This document shows positions 53,296-61,411 of a DNA stretch of 64,000 nucleotides, piece after piece. This stretch comes from Bacteroidota bacterium. GTDB lineage: Bacteria > Bacteroidota > JABWAT01. Every line of letters begins with the position of its first letter. Position 1 is the stretch's first letter. The notes below the pieces were generated by a model. That model made no database searches. It was not told the DNA's origin and was given only the letters and a program-made list of their open reading frames with translations. The position numbers and the translations under genes are program-made. Where the stretch lies: contig JABWAT010000001.1 of NCBI GenBank assembly GCA_013360915.1, forward strand, positions 404,981-468,980, in the 5' to 3' direction.

Positions 53296-53697
53296 TCAGG
53301 GTTTGGCGCAAAACTCGGTGAGTACACCAAAGGTAGATTTTGGGTGAAGGAATCCGATATTGAGCCCTTCTGCACCACGGCGGGGGGCCTGATCGATCAG
53401 TTGAACACCCTTTTCTTTAACAGCGTTCAGACTGTTTCCCACGTTATCCACTGCAAAGGCAATGTGGTGAATACCTTCTCCCCGTTTCTCAATAAATTTT
53501 CCGACAGGACCTTCAGGATCGGTTGATTCCAACAATTCAATTTTGGTCTGCCCGACCTGGAAAAAGGCTGTTTTTACTTTCTGGTCACGGACTTCTTCGA
53601 TGCCATAACACTTCAATCCGAGAATGTCCTCATAGTACCGGATCGATTCTTCAAGATTTTTTACTGCGATTCCGAGGTGTTCAATGTGTGAAATCAT
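53296..53697 (-). CDS. mce: Methylmalonyl-CoA epimerase
   Basis: This enzyme interconverts (R)- and (S)-methylmalonyl-CoA between methylmalonyl-CoA mutase and the carboxylase or decarboxylase step. The 133-residue vicinal-oxygen-chelate fold protein has the metal ligands His7, His77/78 (GIHHIAF) and Glu128 (LTEFC) together with Gln50 in the TKIELLE neighbourhood. It carries the HIEHLGIAV and FLHPKSTFGVLTE family motifs. The mutase gene is not in the window. Its presence 3.5 kb from the carboxyltransferase operons supports methylmalonyl-CoA as a pump substrate. It has its own promoter with an exact -7 box. Confidence 0.93.
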   Translation of the reverse strand: MISHIEHLGIAVKNLEESIRYYEDILGLKCYGIEEVRDQKVKTAFFQVGQTKIELLESTDPEGPVGKFIEKRGEGIHHIAFAVDNVGNSLNAVKEKGVQLIDQAPRRGAEGLNIGFLHPKSTFGVLTEFCAKP

Positions 53698-53725
53698 ACT
53701 GCTTTCCCGATAAGTTTGTCTTTTT

Positions 53726-53757
53726 CAAAGTTACAGAAAAAGGGGCAAACCGTTAAA
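53726..53757 (-). promoter_or_regulatory. Predicted promoter of methylmalonyl-CoA epimerase
   Basis: On the minus strand TAACTTTG (53726-53733) exactly matches TAnnTTTG; a TTTA lies 20 nt upstream as a weak -33 box. The spacing to the ATG at 53697 is 28 nt. Confidence 0.5.
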
Positions 53758-53809
53758 AGCGCTTGCATGAGGATTTAATTAAATCTGACCTGAAGGTCCG
53801 TGTCGCAAA

Positions 53810-54202
53810 TCAGATCTGGTCGGAAACCAGGACAAACCGGTCAATCTGAACGTCAAATTCTGACCCGTGCTGATCAATCATCCGGTAAGATCCTTCCATG
53901 GTTCCCCATTCGGTATTGAGCGGGCAGAAACTGGTGTATTCGAAGGTTTCTCCAGGTTCTATCAACGGGGTTTTTCCGACGACTCCGGGACCGGTTACTT
54001 CTTCACGGTCCCCTTCCGAATTGATAATGATCCAGTGGCGGCTCAGCAACTGAACCGGTACATTGGTTTCATTGGTGATGGCAATGGTGTAGGAAAAGAA
54101 ATATTTTTCCTCTTCAGGCCGACTGTTCTCGGGTATATATGACGGGACGGCTTTCACGCGGATCCCGGAAGTCACCATTTCAGAAAGGATACATTTTGAC
54201 AT
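53810..54202 (-). CDS. apaG: ApaG domain protein
   Basis: This small beta-sandwich protein of about 130 residues belongs to the ApaG/DUF525 family. Family motifs are YFFSYTIAITNET, LLSRHWIIINSEG, VTGPGVVGKTPLIEPGE and FEYTSFCPL. ApaG homologues are linked to nucleotide and metal homeostasis; the biochemical role is not settled. The ATG at 54202 has GGAAA about 8 nt upstream; an ATG at 54178 would give the 122-residue core but lacks any such signal, and an earlier in-frame ATG at 54232 is also possible. It is a single gene. Confidence 0.88.
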   Translation of the reverse strand: MSKCILSEMVTSGIRVKAVPSYIPENSRPEEEKYFFSYTIAITNETNVPVQLLSRHWIIINSEGDREEVTGPGVVGKTPLIEPGETFEYTSFCPLNTEWGTMEGSYRMIDQHGSEFDVQIDRFVLVSDQI

Positions 54203-54268
54203 TGTGTTTCCGTTTTTCATCAGAAAACCCAAATCCGGTAAAAAGTTCCAACTTGTAATGGGTACTGG

Positions 54269-54299
54269 TTGAATTCACAGGTTTGAATCAATATTTTCA
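54269..54299 (+). promoter_or_regulatory. Predicted promoter of the response-regulator gene
   Basis: TTG (54269-54271) is separated by 20 nt from TATTTTCA (54292-54299), fitting TTG-N20-TAnnTT. The spacing to the GTG start at 54326 is 26 nt. Confidence 0.4.
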
Positions 54300-54325
54300 C
54301 TTCGGTTAAACTTTTTCAAATACCA

Positions 54326-54694
54326 GTGGCAAAGAAAATACTCATTGTTGATGATGAAGAGATGATACGCGAGCTCCTCGCAGATATCATCGATTCAATG
54401 GATCTCCAGCAGGTTTCTGCCGATAATGGTCAGGATGCCATCCGGCTGGTTCAGTCCGATCCTGATATCGGTCTGGTGATCCTTGACATGAACATGCCGC
54501 TGATGGATGGAAAACAGTGTTACCAGCAGATCAGAACCACCCATTCCAGTCTCAGGATCATTCTCAGTTCAGGTCGGGATCAGTCAGACACGGAACGGCA
54601 GTTCGGGCCCGATCCGCATTTGTTTTTCATCCAGAAACCCTACTCGCTTCAGGCCATCACCGATATCATCAATCGCTTATTACCGGCTGACTGA
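54326..54694 (+). CDS. Single-domain response regulator
   Basis: This 122-residue receiver domain without an output domain acts by protein-protein interaction. The acidic pocket (ILIVDDEE), the phospho-acceptor Asp54 in VILDMNMPLMDG, the Ser in ILSSGR and the Lys in FIQKPYS are all in place. The start is GTG; no Shine-Dalgarno-like sequence is obvious. It lies about 1 kb downstream of the propeller-sensor histidine kinase and could be its partner, as that kinase carries no receiver domain. The last 15 nt overlap the convergent Nudix gene. Confidence 0.88.
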   Translation: MAKKILIVDDEEMIRELLADIIDSMDLQQVSADNGQDAIRLVQSDPDIGLVILDMNMPLMDGKQCYQQIRTTHSSLRIILSSGRDQSDTERQFGPDPHLFFIQKPYSLQAITDIINRLLPAD

Positions 54695-55321
54695 TTTCAG
54701 GAAAGTCTCCATGGTAGACGGTTCCGGTGTCAGTCCGGATAAACGGCCATCCCCCATCAGAACATCAATCAGTTCGGCAATCACCAACCCGGTCATCCCC
54801 CAGATTACTTCATTGTCATAACGCCAGAAGTACATGCGGGTGATAAATTTCTGCCGTTCCCATTGTTCCACACGCACCCGTTCCGGATCTGACAGCCAGG
54901 TGAGCGGAACGGTAAACATCCGGTCAATTTCCTCATTTGTAACCGTCAGCCAGCCGGGATCCGGATCGCGGATCCAGCCGCAAACGGGTGTGACAACAAA
55001 ATCAGAGATGGTCAGACGGTCATTCAACCGGCCCAGAATCTGAATCCGGTCGGCCGGAATCCCGGTTTCTTCCTGTGTCTCCCGAAGTGCGGTCTGTTCT
55101 GACGAACCATCCATGGGGTCTTCTGCACCGCCCGGAAAGGCAACCTGCCCTTTGTGACTGTTCACCCGGTGGGTACGGCGGGTCAGCAACAGTTCCGGGC
55201 CGTCTTTTGAATCAAGAATCAAAACCAGAACCGACGCACGCCGGAATCCATCGGGTAACACATCAATTTCTGTCCGGTGGTACCGGGACAGAATCAGTTG
55301 CATCTGGTCACTTGTAAGCAT
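54680..55321 (-). CDS. CoA-type Nudix hydrolase (CoA diphosphatase family)
   Basis: This protein of about 213 residues has the Nudix box (FPGGAED through REtqEETGI) preceded by the CoA-pyrophosphatase signature LLLTRRTHRVNSHKGQVAF. The family cleaves CoA and its derivatives to 4'-phosphopantetheine and adenosine 3',5'-bisphosphate. The start is placed at the ATG at 55321; an upstream in-frame Met at 55336 would overlap the promoter box. It diverges from glnE with 69 bp between starts. Confidence 0.9.
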   Translation of the reverse strand: MLTSDQMQLILSRYHRTEIDVLPDGFRRASVLVLILDSKDGPELLLTRRTHRVNSHKGQVAFPGGAEDPMDGSSEQTALRETQEETGIPADRIQILGRLNDRLTISDFVVTPVCGWIRDPDPGWLTVTNEEIDRMFTVPLTWLSDPERVRVEQWERQKFITRMYFWRYDNEVIWGMTGLVIAELIDVLMGDGRLSGLTPEPSTMETFLKSVSR

Positions 55322-55324
55322 GGA

Positions 55325-55332
55325 CAAAGGTA
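55325..55332 (-). promoter_or_regulatory. -7 promoter box directly before the Nudix start
   Basis: On the minus strand TACCTTTG is an exact TAnnTTTG match ending 3 nt before the ATG at 55321. A transcript starting about 4-7 nt later would have essentially no leader. Confidence 0.35.
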
Positions 55333-55390
55333 CCATGAACCCTGGTGCATAAAAAGTGGATGATCGGCCTTCATTTATCTAATTTCGGGC

Positions 55391-58051
55391 ATGCTCACAC
55401 TATCCGAACCGCTGGTCCGGCACCTTCATGATTCACTTGGTGATGACACCCGGACTGTTTTATTTACCCAACAGCTAACAACCGGACTTGAGTCCCATCC
55501 CAATCCGCAGAAAAGCCTGAATCAGTTTGAGAGAATACTGAATGCGTCCCTTTCCCGGGTAATTCTGATCAGACAACTGAGTGAACAGCCCCAGCTGCTC
55601 GATCTGTTGCTCATGATCATTCTCAAATCGGATTTCTATGTGGATAACCTCGTCAAGGATCCCCATCTCTTTTCCTGGCTGATCAATACCGGAATAGTGG
55701 GCACCGGATTCAGCCAATCCCGTCTGGAAAAGGATGCGGACCGGGCTGTGCAGGGATCGGATAAGGCAGATATGTCGATCAGGTTGCTGAAGCAATTTCA
55801 GCGGAAATATCTGGTTGCCATCGGTGTACGCGATCTGACTGGCACCGATGGGGTACGCGAAACCACCTCTTTTCTGTCGGCACTTGCCGATGTGATTCTG
55901 ATCAGGGTGGCTTCGCTGGTCAACCGGGAATTTTTTGGTACGGAGGAACCGCCCCATTTCGCGGTTTTTGCTTTGGGTAAGCACGGCGGAGCAGAATTGA
56001 ATTATTCATCCGACATCGACCTGATGGCCATTTGTGCCTCCCTCGATACCGTTTCCTGGCGCGGAAGTGATTTACCAGTCACCGATCTGATGGCACGCTG
56101 GGTGCAGCGATTTGTCGATATTCTGACCCGTCAGGATGATCAGGGACAATTTTACCGGGTTGATTTCCGGCTGCGACCCGATGGCGAATTTGGTCCGCTC
56201 GTACCCACCGGACAGGGTGCGCTGAACTACTATTTTTCCCGCGGCCGTCTGTGGGAACGACAGATGCTGCTTAAAATCAGACCTGTTTTCGGTCATGGGG
56301 AGTTAATCACTTCTTTTTTGGATGGTCTCCGTGGATTCATCTTTAATCCTTTACGACCGGTTTTTGGCATCGAACACCTGCACCAATCGCTTCATGCTGT
56401 TCACGAAAACCAGAAATTCAATGAACGGAATATTAAAACCACACCAGGCGGAATCCGGTCCATCGAATTCCTCTGCCAGACCATTCAGTTGGAAATCGGT
56501 CAGCGTGAACCGGATATGTGGTGCGGTAACACCCTCGAGGTTCTCGACCGGTTTGCCAGACATCAGTTTCTGCAACCTGCCGACCTGGAATCCCTGAGGG
56601 AGGCATACTGTTTTTACCGGCAACTGGAGCATCATCTTCAGTTTTACCAGAATCAGCAAACCCACGAAATTCCCAAACCCGGACCCGAGTTTGCCGACTT
56701 TGCCCGCCGGTTCTCCACAGAACCCCCTGAAACGACCTGGGAACAGATTCAGACTCACCGGAATCGGGTGACCAGTATCATCAACTATTACTTTCCGGAA
56801 CCCAAAAAACCCAGCCGTCCCGACCACCCGGTGCTTAATCTGCTCAGTCCGCTGACGGATACCACCCGGCGTGTTCAGGAAACCATTCTTCAATTTCCTT
56901 ATCAGGATCTGTCACGCACCACCAATTCCATTGACCGTATTTTCAAGCAGTTTCCGAATCCGGCTTCACTGGCTGCCTTGTGGGTTTCCGATCCCACGTA
57001 CCTGCGCGACATGTTAACGCTGGCGGACCGGGCACCTGTTCTTATCCCAAAATTGCTCTCCATTCCTGAATTGTGGGAATTGCTTGTTTCTAAACCGGAT
57101 CAGTCCGGCCTGTTGGCGCGTAACCGCTATCTCTTCCAATTCTACACCGAAACCCGGGAAGCATTGCTTTATCTGAGCGGCAGACAGCGATTTGCTGATT
57201 ACGGAGAGGGTCTTGCACAAATGATGCAAACCCTCATTGCTTCAGTGTTCGATGGACTTACCGGCCTTTCGATCATTGCTGTCGGCAAGGTCGGTTCGGG
57301 AGAACCCTCACCCGGCAGTGATGCAGACCTAATTGCCCTTTCAGAAGGCACTGCCTCTGTTGATCTGGTTCAGGATTTTACTGAACGAAACCGGCAATTT
57401 TCTGTTTACACGCCCTTTGGCACTCATTTTCAGGTGGATTACCGGCTGCGTCCCGAAGGAAAATCCTCACCGATGATTCAGGACGATCAGACTTTGGAGT
57501 CCTATTTTCTTCATCGCGCCGATTACTGGGAATTTCAGACCTGGCTGCGGGCACGACTTATCACTGGTGATGAAGACCGGTTCCGATCGATTCTTCAGCA
57601 CCTTTCCGATGCCTTTGAACAGCGAAAGTCGACGTTTTCGGGGCGTCATGCAGCCTTGCGGCAGAACCGGTTGGCCCAGCACAAAACTGAACCGGGGAGT
57701 GTCAACCTCAAAAAGGACCGGGGAGGCATTCTGGATATAGAAATCACCATTCAGCATCTGGCACTGATGGTTCTTCGGGATATCTTAAAAACCCCGGGCT
57801 ACTCACTTCCTTTACTGACAGACCTGTTGATGAAAAAGATGGATTATAAACCACTTGCCGATCTGAAAGGTTATTATCAGCAATTCCGGTTATTTGAAAC
57901 CGAGCAAAAACTTGCGGATACTTACCGCAGTGGTATTTTTTCGAACCGGATCATGCCTTCATCCGTCCATTTCAAAAATTTTGACGACCTCAGACATTGT
58001 ATTCACCATTCCTCTCAACTGATTGATTCGATAACCAGGGAACATCCATGA
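55391..58051 (+). CDS. glnE: Glutamine synthetase adenylyltransferase/adenylyl-removing enzyme
   Basis: GlnE adds or removes AMP on glutamine synthetase in response to nitrogen status. The 886-residue protein (E. coli: about 946) has two nucleotidyltransferase domains: the N-terminal one with GKHGGAELNYSSDIDL (about 196-211) and the C-terminal one with GKVGSGEPSPGSDADL (about 632-647). The Ser-Asp-x-Asp metal motifs are intact in both. Helical regions separate and follow the domains. Most Bacteroidota lack GlnE, so its presence is a lineage marker worth noting. No glutamine synthetase or PII gene is in the window. The stop overlaps the next start (ATGA). Confidence 0.92.
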   Translation: MLTLSEPLVRHLHDSLGDDTRTVLFTQQLTTGLESHPNPQKSLNQFERILNASLSRVILIRQLSEQPQLLDLLLMIILKSDFYVDNLVKDPHLFSWLINTGIVGTGFSQSRLEKDADRAVQGSDKADMSIRLLKQFQRKYLVAIGVRDLTGTDGVRETTSFLSALADVILIRVASLVNREFFGTEEPPHFAVFALGKHGGAELNYSSDIDLMAICASLDTVSWRGSDLPVTDLMARWVQRFVDILTRQDDQGQFYRVDFRLRPDGEFGPLVPTGQGALNYYFSRGRLWERQMLLKIRPVFGHGELITSFLDGLRGFIFNPLRPVFGIEHLHQSLHAVHENQKFNERNIKTTPGGIRSIEFLCQTIQLEIGQREPDMWCGNTLEVLDRFARHQFLQPADLESLREAYCFYRQLEHHLQFYQNQQTHEIPKPGPEFADFARRFSTEPPETTWEQIQTHRNRVTSIINYYFPEPKKPSRPDHPVLNLLSPLTDTTRRVQETILQFPYQDLSRTTNSIDRIFKQFPNPASLAALWVSDPTYLRDMLTLADRAPVLIPKLLSIPELWELLVSKPDQSGLLARNRYLFQFYTETREALLYLSGRQRFADYGEGLAQMMQTLIASVFDGLTGLSIIAVGKVGSGEPSPGSDADLIALSEGTASVDLVQDFTERNRQFSVYTPFGTHFQVDYRLRPEGKSSPMIQDDQTLESYFLHRADYWEFQTWLRARLITGDEDRFRSILQHLSDAFEQRKSTFSGRHAALRQNRLAQHKTEPGSVNLKKDRGGILDIEITIQHLALMVLRDILKTPGYSLPLLTDLLMKKMDYKPLADLKGYYQQFRLFETEQKLADTYRSGIFSNRIMPSSVHFKNFDDLRHCIHHSSQLIDSITREHP

Positions 58052-59061
58052 AACGACTCCTTCTTCCTGCTCTCCTTTTTCTGACTTCCATTTCGGTAAC
58101 GGCCCAGCCCTCCGACACAGTGGCTGTCCTGTTTTACAATGTTGAAAATCTATTTGATACCATCGATCAACCCAATCCGTATCAATCGGAGGGTGGTGAT
58201 GATGAATACCATCCGGGAGCGAAAAAGGAATGGACAACCGACCGGTATGAAGCAAAACTGAAAAATCTGGCCCAGGTGATTAACTCGGTAAACAACGGCA
58301 AGGGACCCGATCTGGCCGGATTTTGTGAGGTAGAAAATCAATATGTTCTCTGGGACCTGATCAACCGGCATCTGGTGAACAAGAATTTTGGGGTGGTTTA
58401 CAAGGAAAGTCCTGATGCAAGAAGCATCGATGTGGCCGTGATCTACCGGCTCGACCGGTTTTCGGTCCTGCAATCTACCGCTTACACCATCTCGCTGGAA
58501 GGATTCAAGCCCACCCGTGATATTCTTCGTGTCGATCTTACAGCGGGGACGACGCCTTTAACCGTTTTTGTGAACCATTGGCCTTCAAAAAGTGGGGGTG
58601 CAGAAAAATCGGATCCCTACCGGATGGCCGCCGCCAAACGCCTGAAAGAGGTAACCGCTCAGATTCAGAATGAACAACCTCTAGCGGATTTTCTCATTCT
58701 TGGTGATCTGAATTGCAATCCCGATGAAAGTCCGATCAGAGAAGGACTGGGGATCATCAAAGGCGCCACCAGCCCACTGGTCAATCTGACAGAGGCCATC
58801 TGGAATCCAGAGACAACCGGAACACTTCAGTATCGCGGAAAATGGGATCTGATTGATCAGGTGATTGTTTCCGACGGATTGTTAAATCTGTCCGGATTTT
58901 CAGTACAAACCGGCTCCCTGCGCATTCTGAATGATCAGGCCTACCGCGAACAGGAAGGCAAATTTGCCGGTTCACCCTTCCGGACGTATGCAGGAGATAA
59001 GTACCTGGGCGGATTCTCGGATCACTTTGCAGTGACTTTGAATCTGATTTTGAAGCGGTAG
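58048..59061 (+). CDS. Secreted endonuclease/exonuclease/phosphatase-family protein
   Basis: This 337-residue protein has a signal peptide (cut after TAQ, about residue 20). The fold of the EEP superfamily is recognisable: VLFYNVENLFDTID, the Glu in GFCEVEN, VNHWPSK, ILGDLNCNPDE and SDHFAVTL at the end supply the metal and catalytic residues. The VENLFDT start and secretion are typical of Bacteroidota EEP proteins of unknown substrate; a nuclease, phosphatase or sphingomyelinase-like activity is possible. The ATG overlaps the glnE stop by ATGA, a curious coupling of a secreted protein with a nitrogen-regulation enzyme. Confidence 0.9.
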   Translation: MKRLLLPALLFLTSISVTAQPSDTVAVLFYNVENLFDTIDQPNPYQSEGGDDEYHPGAKKEWTTDRYEAKLKNLAQVINSVNNGKGPDLAGFCEVENQYVLWDLINRHLVNKNFGVVYKESPDARSIDVAVIYRLDRFSVLQSTAYTISLEGFKPTRDILRVDLTAGTTPLTVFVNHWPSKSGGAEKSDPYRMAAAKRLKEVTAQIQNEQPLADFLILGDLNCNPDESPIREGLGIIKGATSPLVNLTEAIWNPETTGTLQYRGKWDLIDQVIVSDGLLNLSGFSVQTGSLRILNDQAYREQEGKFAGSPFRTYAGDKYLGGFSDHFAVTLNLILKR

Positions 59062-59149
59062 GAAAAGCCTGGCAACATAACCATGTGACTTGCTTGTTGG
59101 TCTGACCCGTTGCACTTTTGTGTCACTATTGTGCCACGGGAGAATAAAA

Positions 59150-59437
59150 ATGCCAACCACTTACCTTTCGATCAGAGATTTGCGAGAACAATCATCACGA
59201 ATTTTTTCGGGAAACAACACTGATGGTGAGTATATCATCACCAATAATGGTAAACCGGTAGCGGTCCTGACCTCGGTTTCTGAGGAAAACCTGGAACCGG
59301 TTCTTCAATATGTTCGTCGCGCAAAACTGACCAGAACCCTGTCCGAAATCAGAAAACGGCACCAGCAGCTACCCAGTGGGCCGCTTTCTGAATTAGAAAT
59401 CGCCGAAGAAGTGAAGAAATCGCGGAAAGAACGGTGA
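59150..59437 (+). CDS. Phd/YefM-type antitoxin
   Basis: This antitoxin of about 95 residues starts at the ATG at 59150, which has GGGAG 7 nt upstream. The N-terminal part (LSIRDLREQSSRIFSG, then GEYIITNNGKPVAVLTS) is the DNA-binding Phd/YefM fold. The basic C-terminal part (from about 55) would wrap the toxin. The Phd fold usually represses its own promoter. Its last bases overlap the start of the toxin gene (GTGA), the standard antitoxin-first arrangement. Confidence 0.87.
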   Translation: MPTTYLSIRDLREQSSRIFSGNNTDGEYIITNNGKPVAVLTSVSEENLEPVLQYVRRAKLTRTLSEIRKRHQQLPSGPLSELEIAEEVKKSRKER

Positions 59438-59862
59438 GAATCGTTCTTGACACCAATGTTTTGATCAGCGGTATTCTGAATCCGGACGGAAATCCGGGTA
59501 AAATCCTTGGGTTGCTGATTAATGAACAAATCCGGTTGGTTACTGACAGTCGGGTCTCGGACGAGTATCACCGGGTGCTTAAGCGCCCAAGGTTCAGGTT
59601 GACAGATTCAGAGGTTTCTGTGCTCATGGATTTCATTGACTCGGTTTCGGATGAAGTGGTGACGGGTCCGTCCACTCTGACGGCAAATGACCCGGACGAC
59701 CAGAAATTTCTGGAAGTGGCACAAACTGCTCAAGCCGACTATCTCGTTACCGGCAACCTGGCAGACTTCCCTGTCTCAGAAGCCACCGGATTCAGCATTG
59801 TTTCACCTGCCGATTTTATCCGGGTTTGGATTGAGTACCAAACAAAAAAGTCCGGCGACTGA
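59434..59862 (+). CDS. PIN-domain toxin of a type II toxin-antitoxin pair
   Basis: This 142-residue PIN ribonuclease belongs to the COG1569-like family. The acidic active site is VLDTNVLISGI (Asp6), a central Glu in DEYHRVL, and the DPDDQKFLEVA and LVTGNLADF motifs. It begins with GTG overlapping the antitoxin stop. Such toxins cleave RNA when the antitoxin is degraded. The 3' end forms part of a strong terminator hairpin: the stop codon TGA lies in its loop. Confidence 0.88.
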   Translation: MRIVLDTNVLISGILNPDGNPGKILGLLINEQIRLVTDSRVSDEYHRVLKRPRFRLTDSEVSVLMDFIDSVSDEVVTGPSTLTANDPDDQKFLEVAQTAQADYLVTGNLADFPVSEATGFSIVSPADFIRVWIEYQTKKSGD

Positions 59863-59874
59863 CCGGACTTTTTT
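59844..59874. terminator. Terminator overlapping the toxin 3' end
   Basis: AAAAAAGTCCGG / CCGGACTTTTTT with a 7-nt loop that contains the PIN toxin stop codon. It is symmetrical with A- and T-tracts, and can also end the minus-strand MFS gene (stop 59896). Confidence 0.92.
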
Positions 59875-59895
59875 GTTTTAACCAGTATTAAATTC

Positions 59896-61236
59896 TCAGT
59901 GTCCACCACCGCCACCCGAGACCACTGTTCCCCCAACGGGTTTCTTGTAGGAAACCACAGTCAGCGTCAGTACAGCGGCTAGTAACATGGAAAAGCCACC
60001 CAGCGCAAGGGCATTCATTGGTTCATTGCCCAGGAAGGTGTGAAGGACCCACCCGAGACCTGCAGAAGCGACCACCTGTGGAACAACGATAAACAGATTG
60101 AACATTCCCATCATCACTCCCACCTTATCAGCAGGAAGGGATGAAGTCAGCATGGCGTACGGCATTGACAAAATGGATGCCCAGGCGATTCCGATGGCCA
60201 CCATGGAAATCAGCAACTGCTCCGGACTCGTCATCCACTGAATTGAAATCAGACCGAGACCACCGATGGCCAGGGCAACCGCATGCATCAGTTTGGCACC
60301 GGTGTATTTCGTCACCCAAAGCAGCACAAAGGAGAAGAGAAAGCATACCAGGTTATACAGAGCAAAGGAAAAACCCGCCCATTCCGTGGCAGCCGCCATT
60401 TCAGGGGAGCCGGCTGCTGCCTGATAAATTTCTTTGGTAATAGCCGGCGAGAAGTACACCCACAAGCAAAACATCCCCACCCAGGTAAAAAACTGTACGA
60501 CACCCAGCTCCCACATCCGTTTTGGCAGATTCATGGCCGTTCTGAACACATCTCCCAAACCAAGTGACCAGTCAAAAGGCCGGTTTTTCATGTCTTCCAG
60601 TTCTTTATCAGAAGGCGGATACTCGGATGTACTGAAAACCGTCCACAAAACGGCCCCTAAAAAGGCCACCGCACCAATGTAAAAGGATATGGTTACCGAC
60701 ATGGGAATTTTCCCTGCCTCGGTGGCATCTGAAGCCAGCCCAAACCAGTTGGTCATCATCCAGGGCAGTGCCGAGGCAATGGTTCCGCCCAGACCAATAA
60801 ACAAGGACTGAATGGCAAACCCCTGACTGCTTTGTTCTTCGGGTAACTTATCAGCAACCAATGCACGGAAGGGTTGCATACTGGCGTTGATGGTACCATC
60901 GAGAACCCAGAGAAGGCCGGCAGCAATCCAGATGGTTGGAGAGTTGGGCATCAGAATCAGCGCAACAGAAGCCAGAATAGCGCCAAATAAAATGAAAGGC
61001 CGGCGCCGACCAAGCCGGGTCCAGGCGCGGTCACTCCACTGCCCGACCAGGGGCTGAATCAGTACACCAGTTACCGGTGCGGCCAACCACAACAGGGCAA
61101 TTTCATCGGGATTCGCACCCAGATAGTTGTAAATGGCACTCATGTTGGCCATTTGCAGTCCCCAGCCAAACTGAATGCCGAGGAATCCAAAACTCATGTT
61201 CCAGATGGACCAGAAGGAAAGTTGGGGTTTTTGCAT
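59896..61236 (-). CDS. MFS transporter, SLC45/sugar-type
   Basis: This 446-residue inner-membrane transporter has 12 predicted helices. The N-terminal FGWGLQMANMSAIYNYLGA, the loop GQWSDRAWTRLGRRRPFIL and the helix VLDGTINASMQPFRALVADKLPEEQ match the SLC45 / maltose-sucrose group of major-facilitator proteins. A sugar or other small-molecule symport role is likely; the substrate cannot be named. The C-terminal tail ends in a glycine-rich GGGGGH string. It is a single gene with its own promoter and a shared terminator. Confidence 0.87.
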   Translation of the reverse strand: MQKPQLSFWSIWNMSFGFLGIQFGWGLQMANMSAIYNYLGANPDEIALLWLAAPVTGVLIQPLVGQWSDRAWTRLGRRRPFILFGAILASVALILMPNSPTIWIAAGLLWVLDGTINASMQPFRALVADKLPEEQSSQGFAIQSLFIGLGGTIASALPWMMTNWFGLASDATEAGKIPMSVTISFYIGAVAFLGAVLWTVFSTSEYPPSDKELEDMKNRPFDWSLGLGDVFRTAMNLPKRMWELGVVQFFTWVGMFCLWVYFSPAITKEIYQAAAGSPEMAAATEWAGFSFALYNLVCFLFSFVLLWVTKYTGAKLMHAVALAIGGLGLISIQWMTSPEQLLISMVAIGIAWASILSMPYAMLTSSLPADKVGVMMGMFNLFIVVPQVVASAGLGWVLHTFLGNEPMNALALGGFSMLLAAVLTLTVVSYKKPVGGTVVSGGGGGH

Positions 61237-61262
61237 ACCAATCCTTGTTTAAAAATGAAACT

Positions 61263-61293
61263 TTAAGGTAACCCCCTGTCACGATTTTTTCAA
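61263..61293 (-). promoter_or_regulatory. Predicted promoter of the MFS transporter gene
   Basis: On the minus strand TTG (61291-61293) and TACCTTAA (61263-61270) are spaced by 20 nt, close to TTG-N20-TAnnTTTG; the box ends 26 nt before the ATG at 61236. Confidence 0.4.
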
Positions 61294-61411
61294 CCAGACC
61301 GGATAAAAAGCGGTTTCAGTCTGTTTTAGTTCTATATTTCTGAAACAATCTTAATTTTCATGCCGTAAACTGACAGGTCTCGCTTTTATTAACCATTCCG
61401 AGGTATCATTT

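Noticed and set aside
59090..59862. Toxin-antitoxin pair as sign of a mobile island
   Set aside because: No integrase, transposase, attachment repeats or obvious composition change is visible around it.
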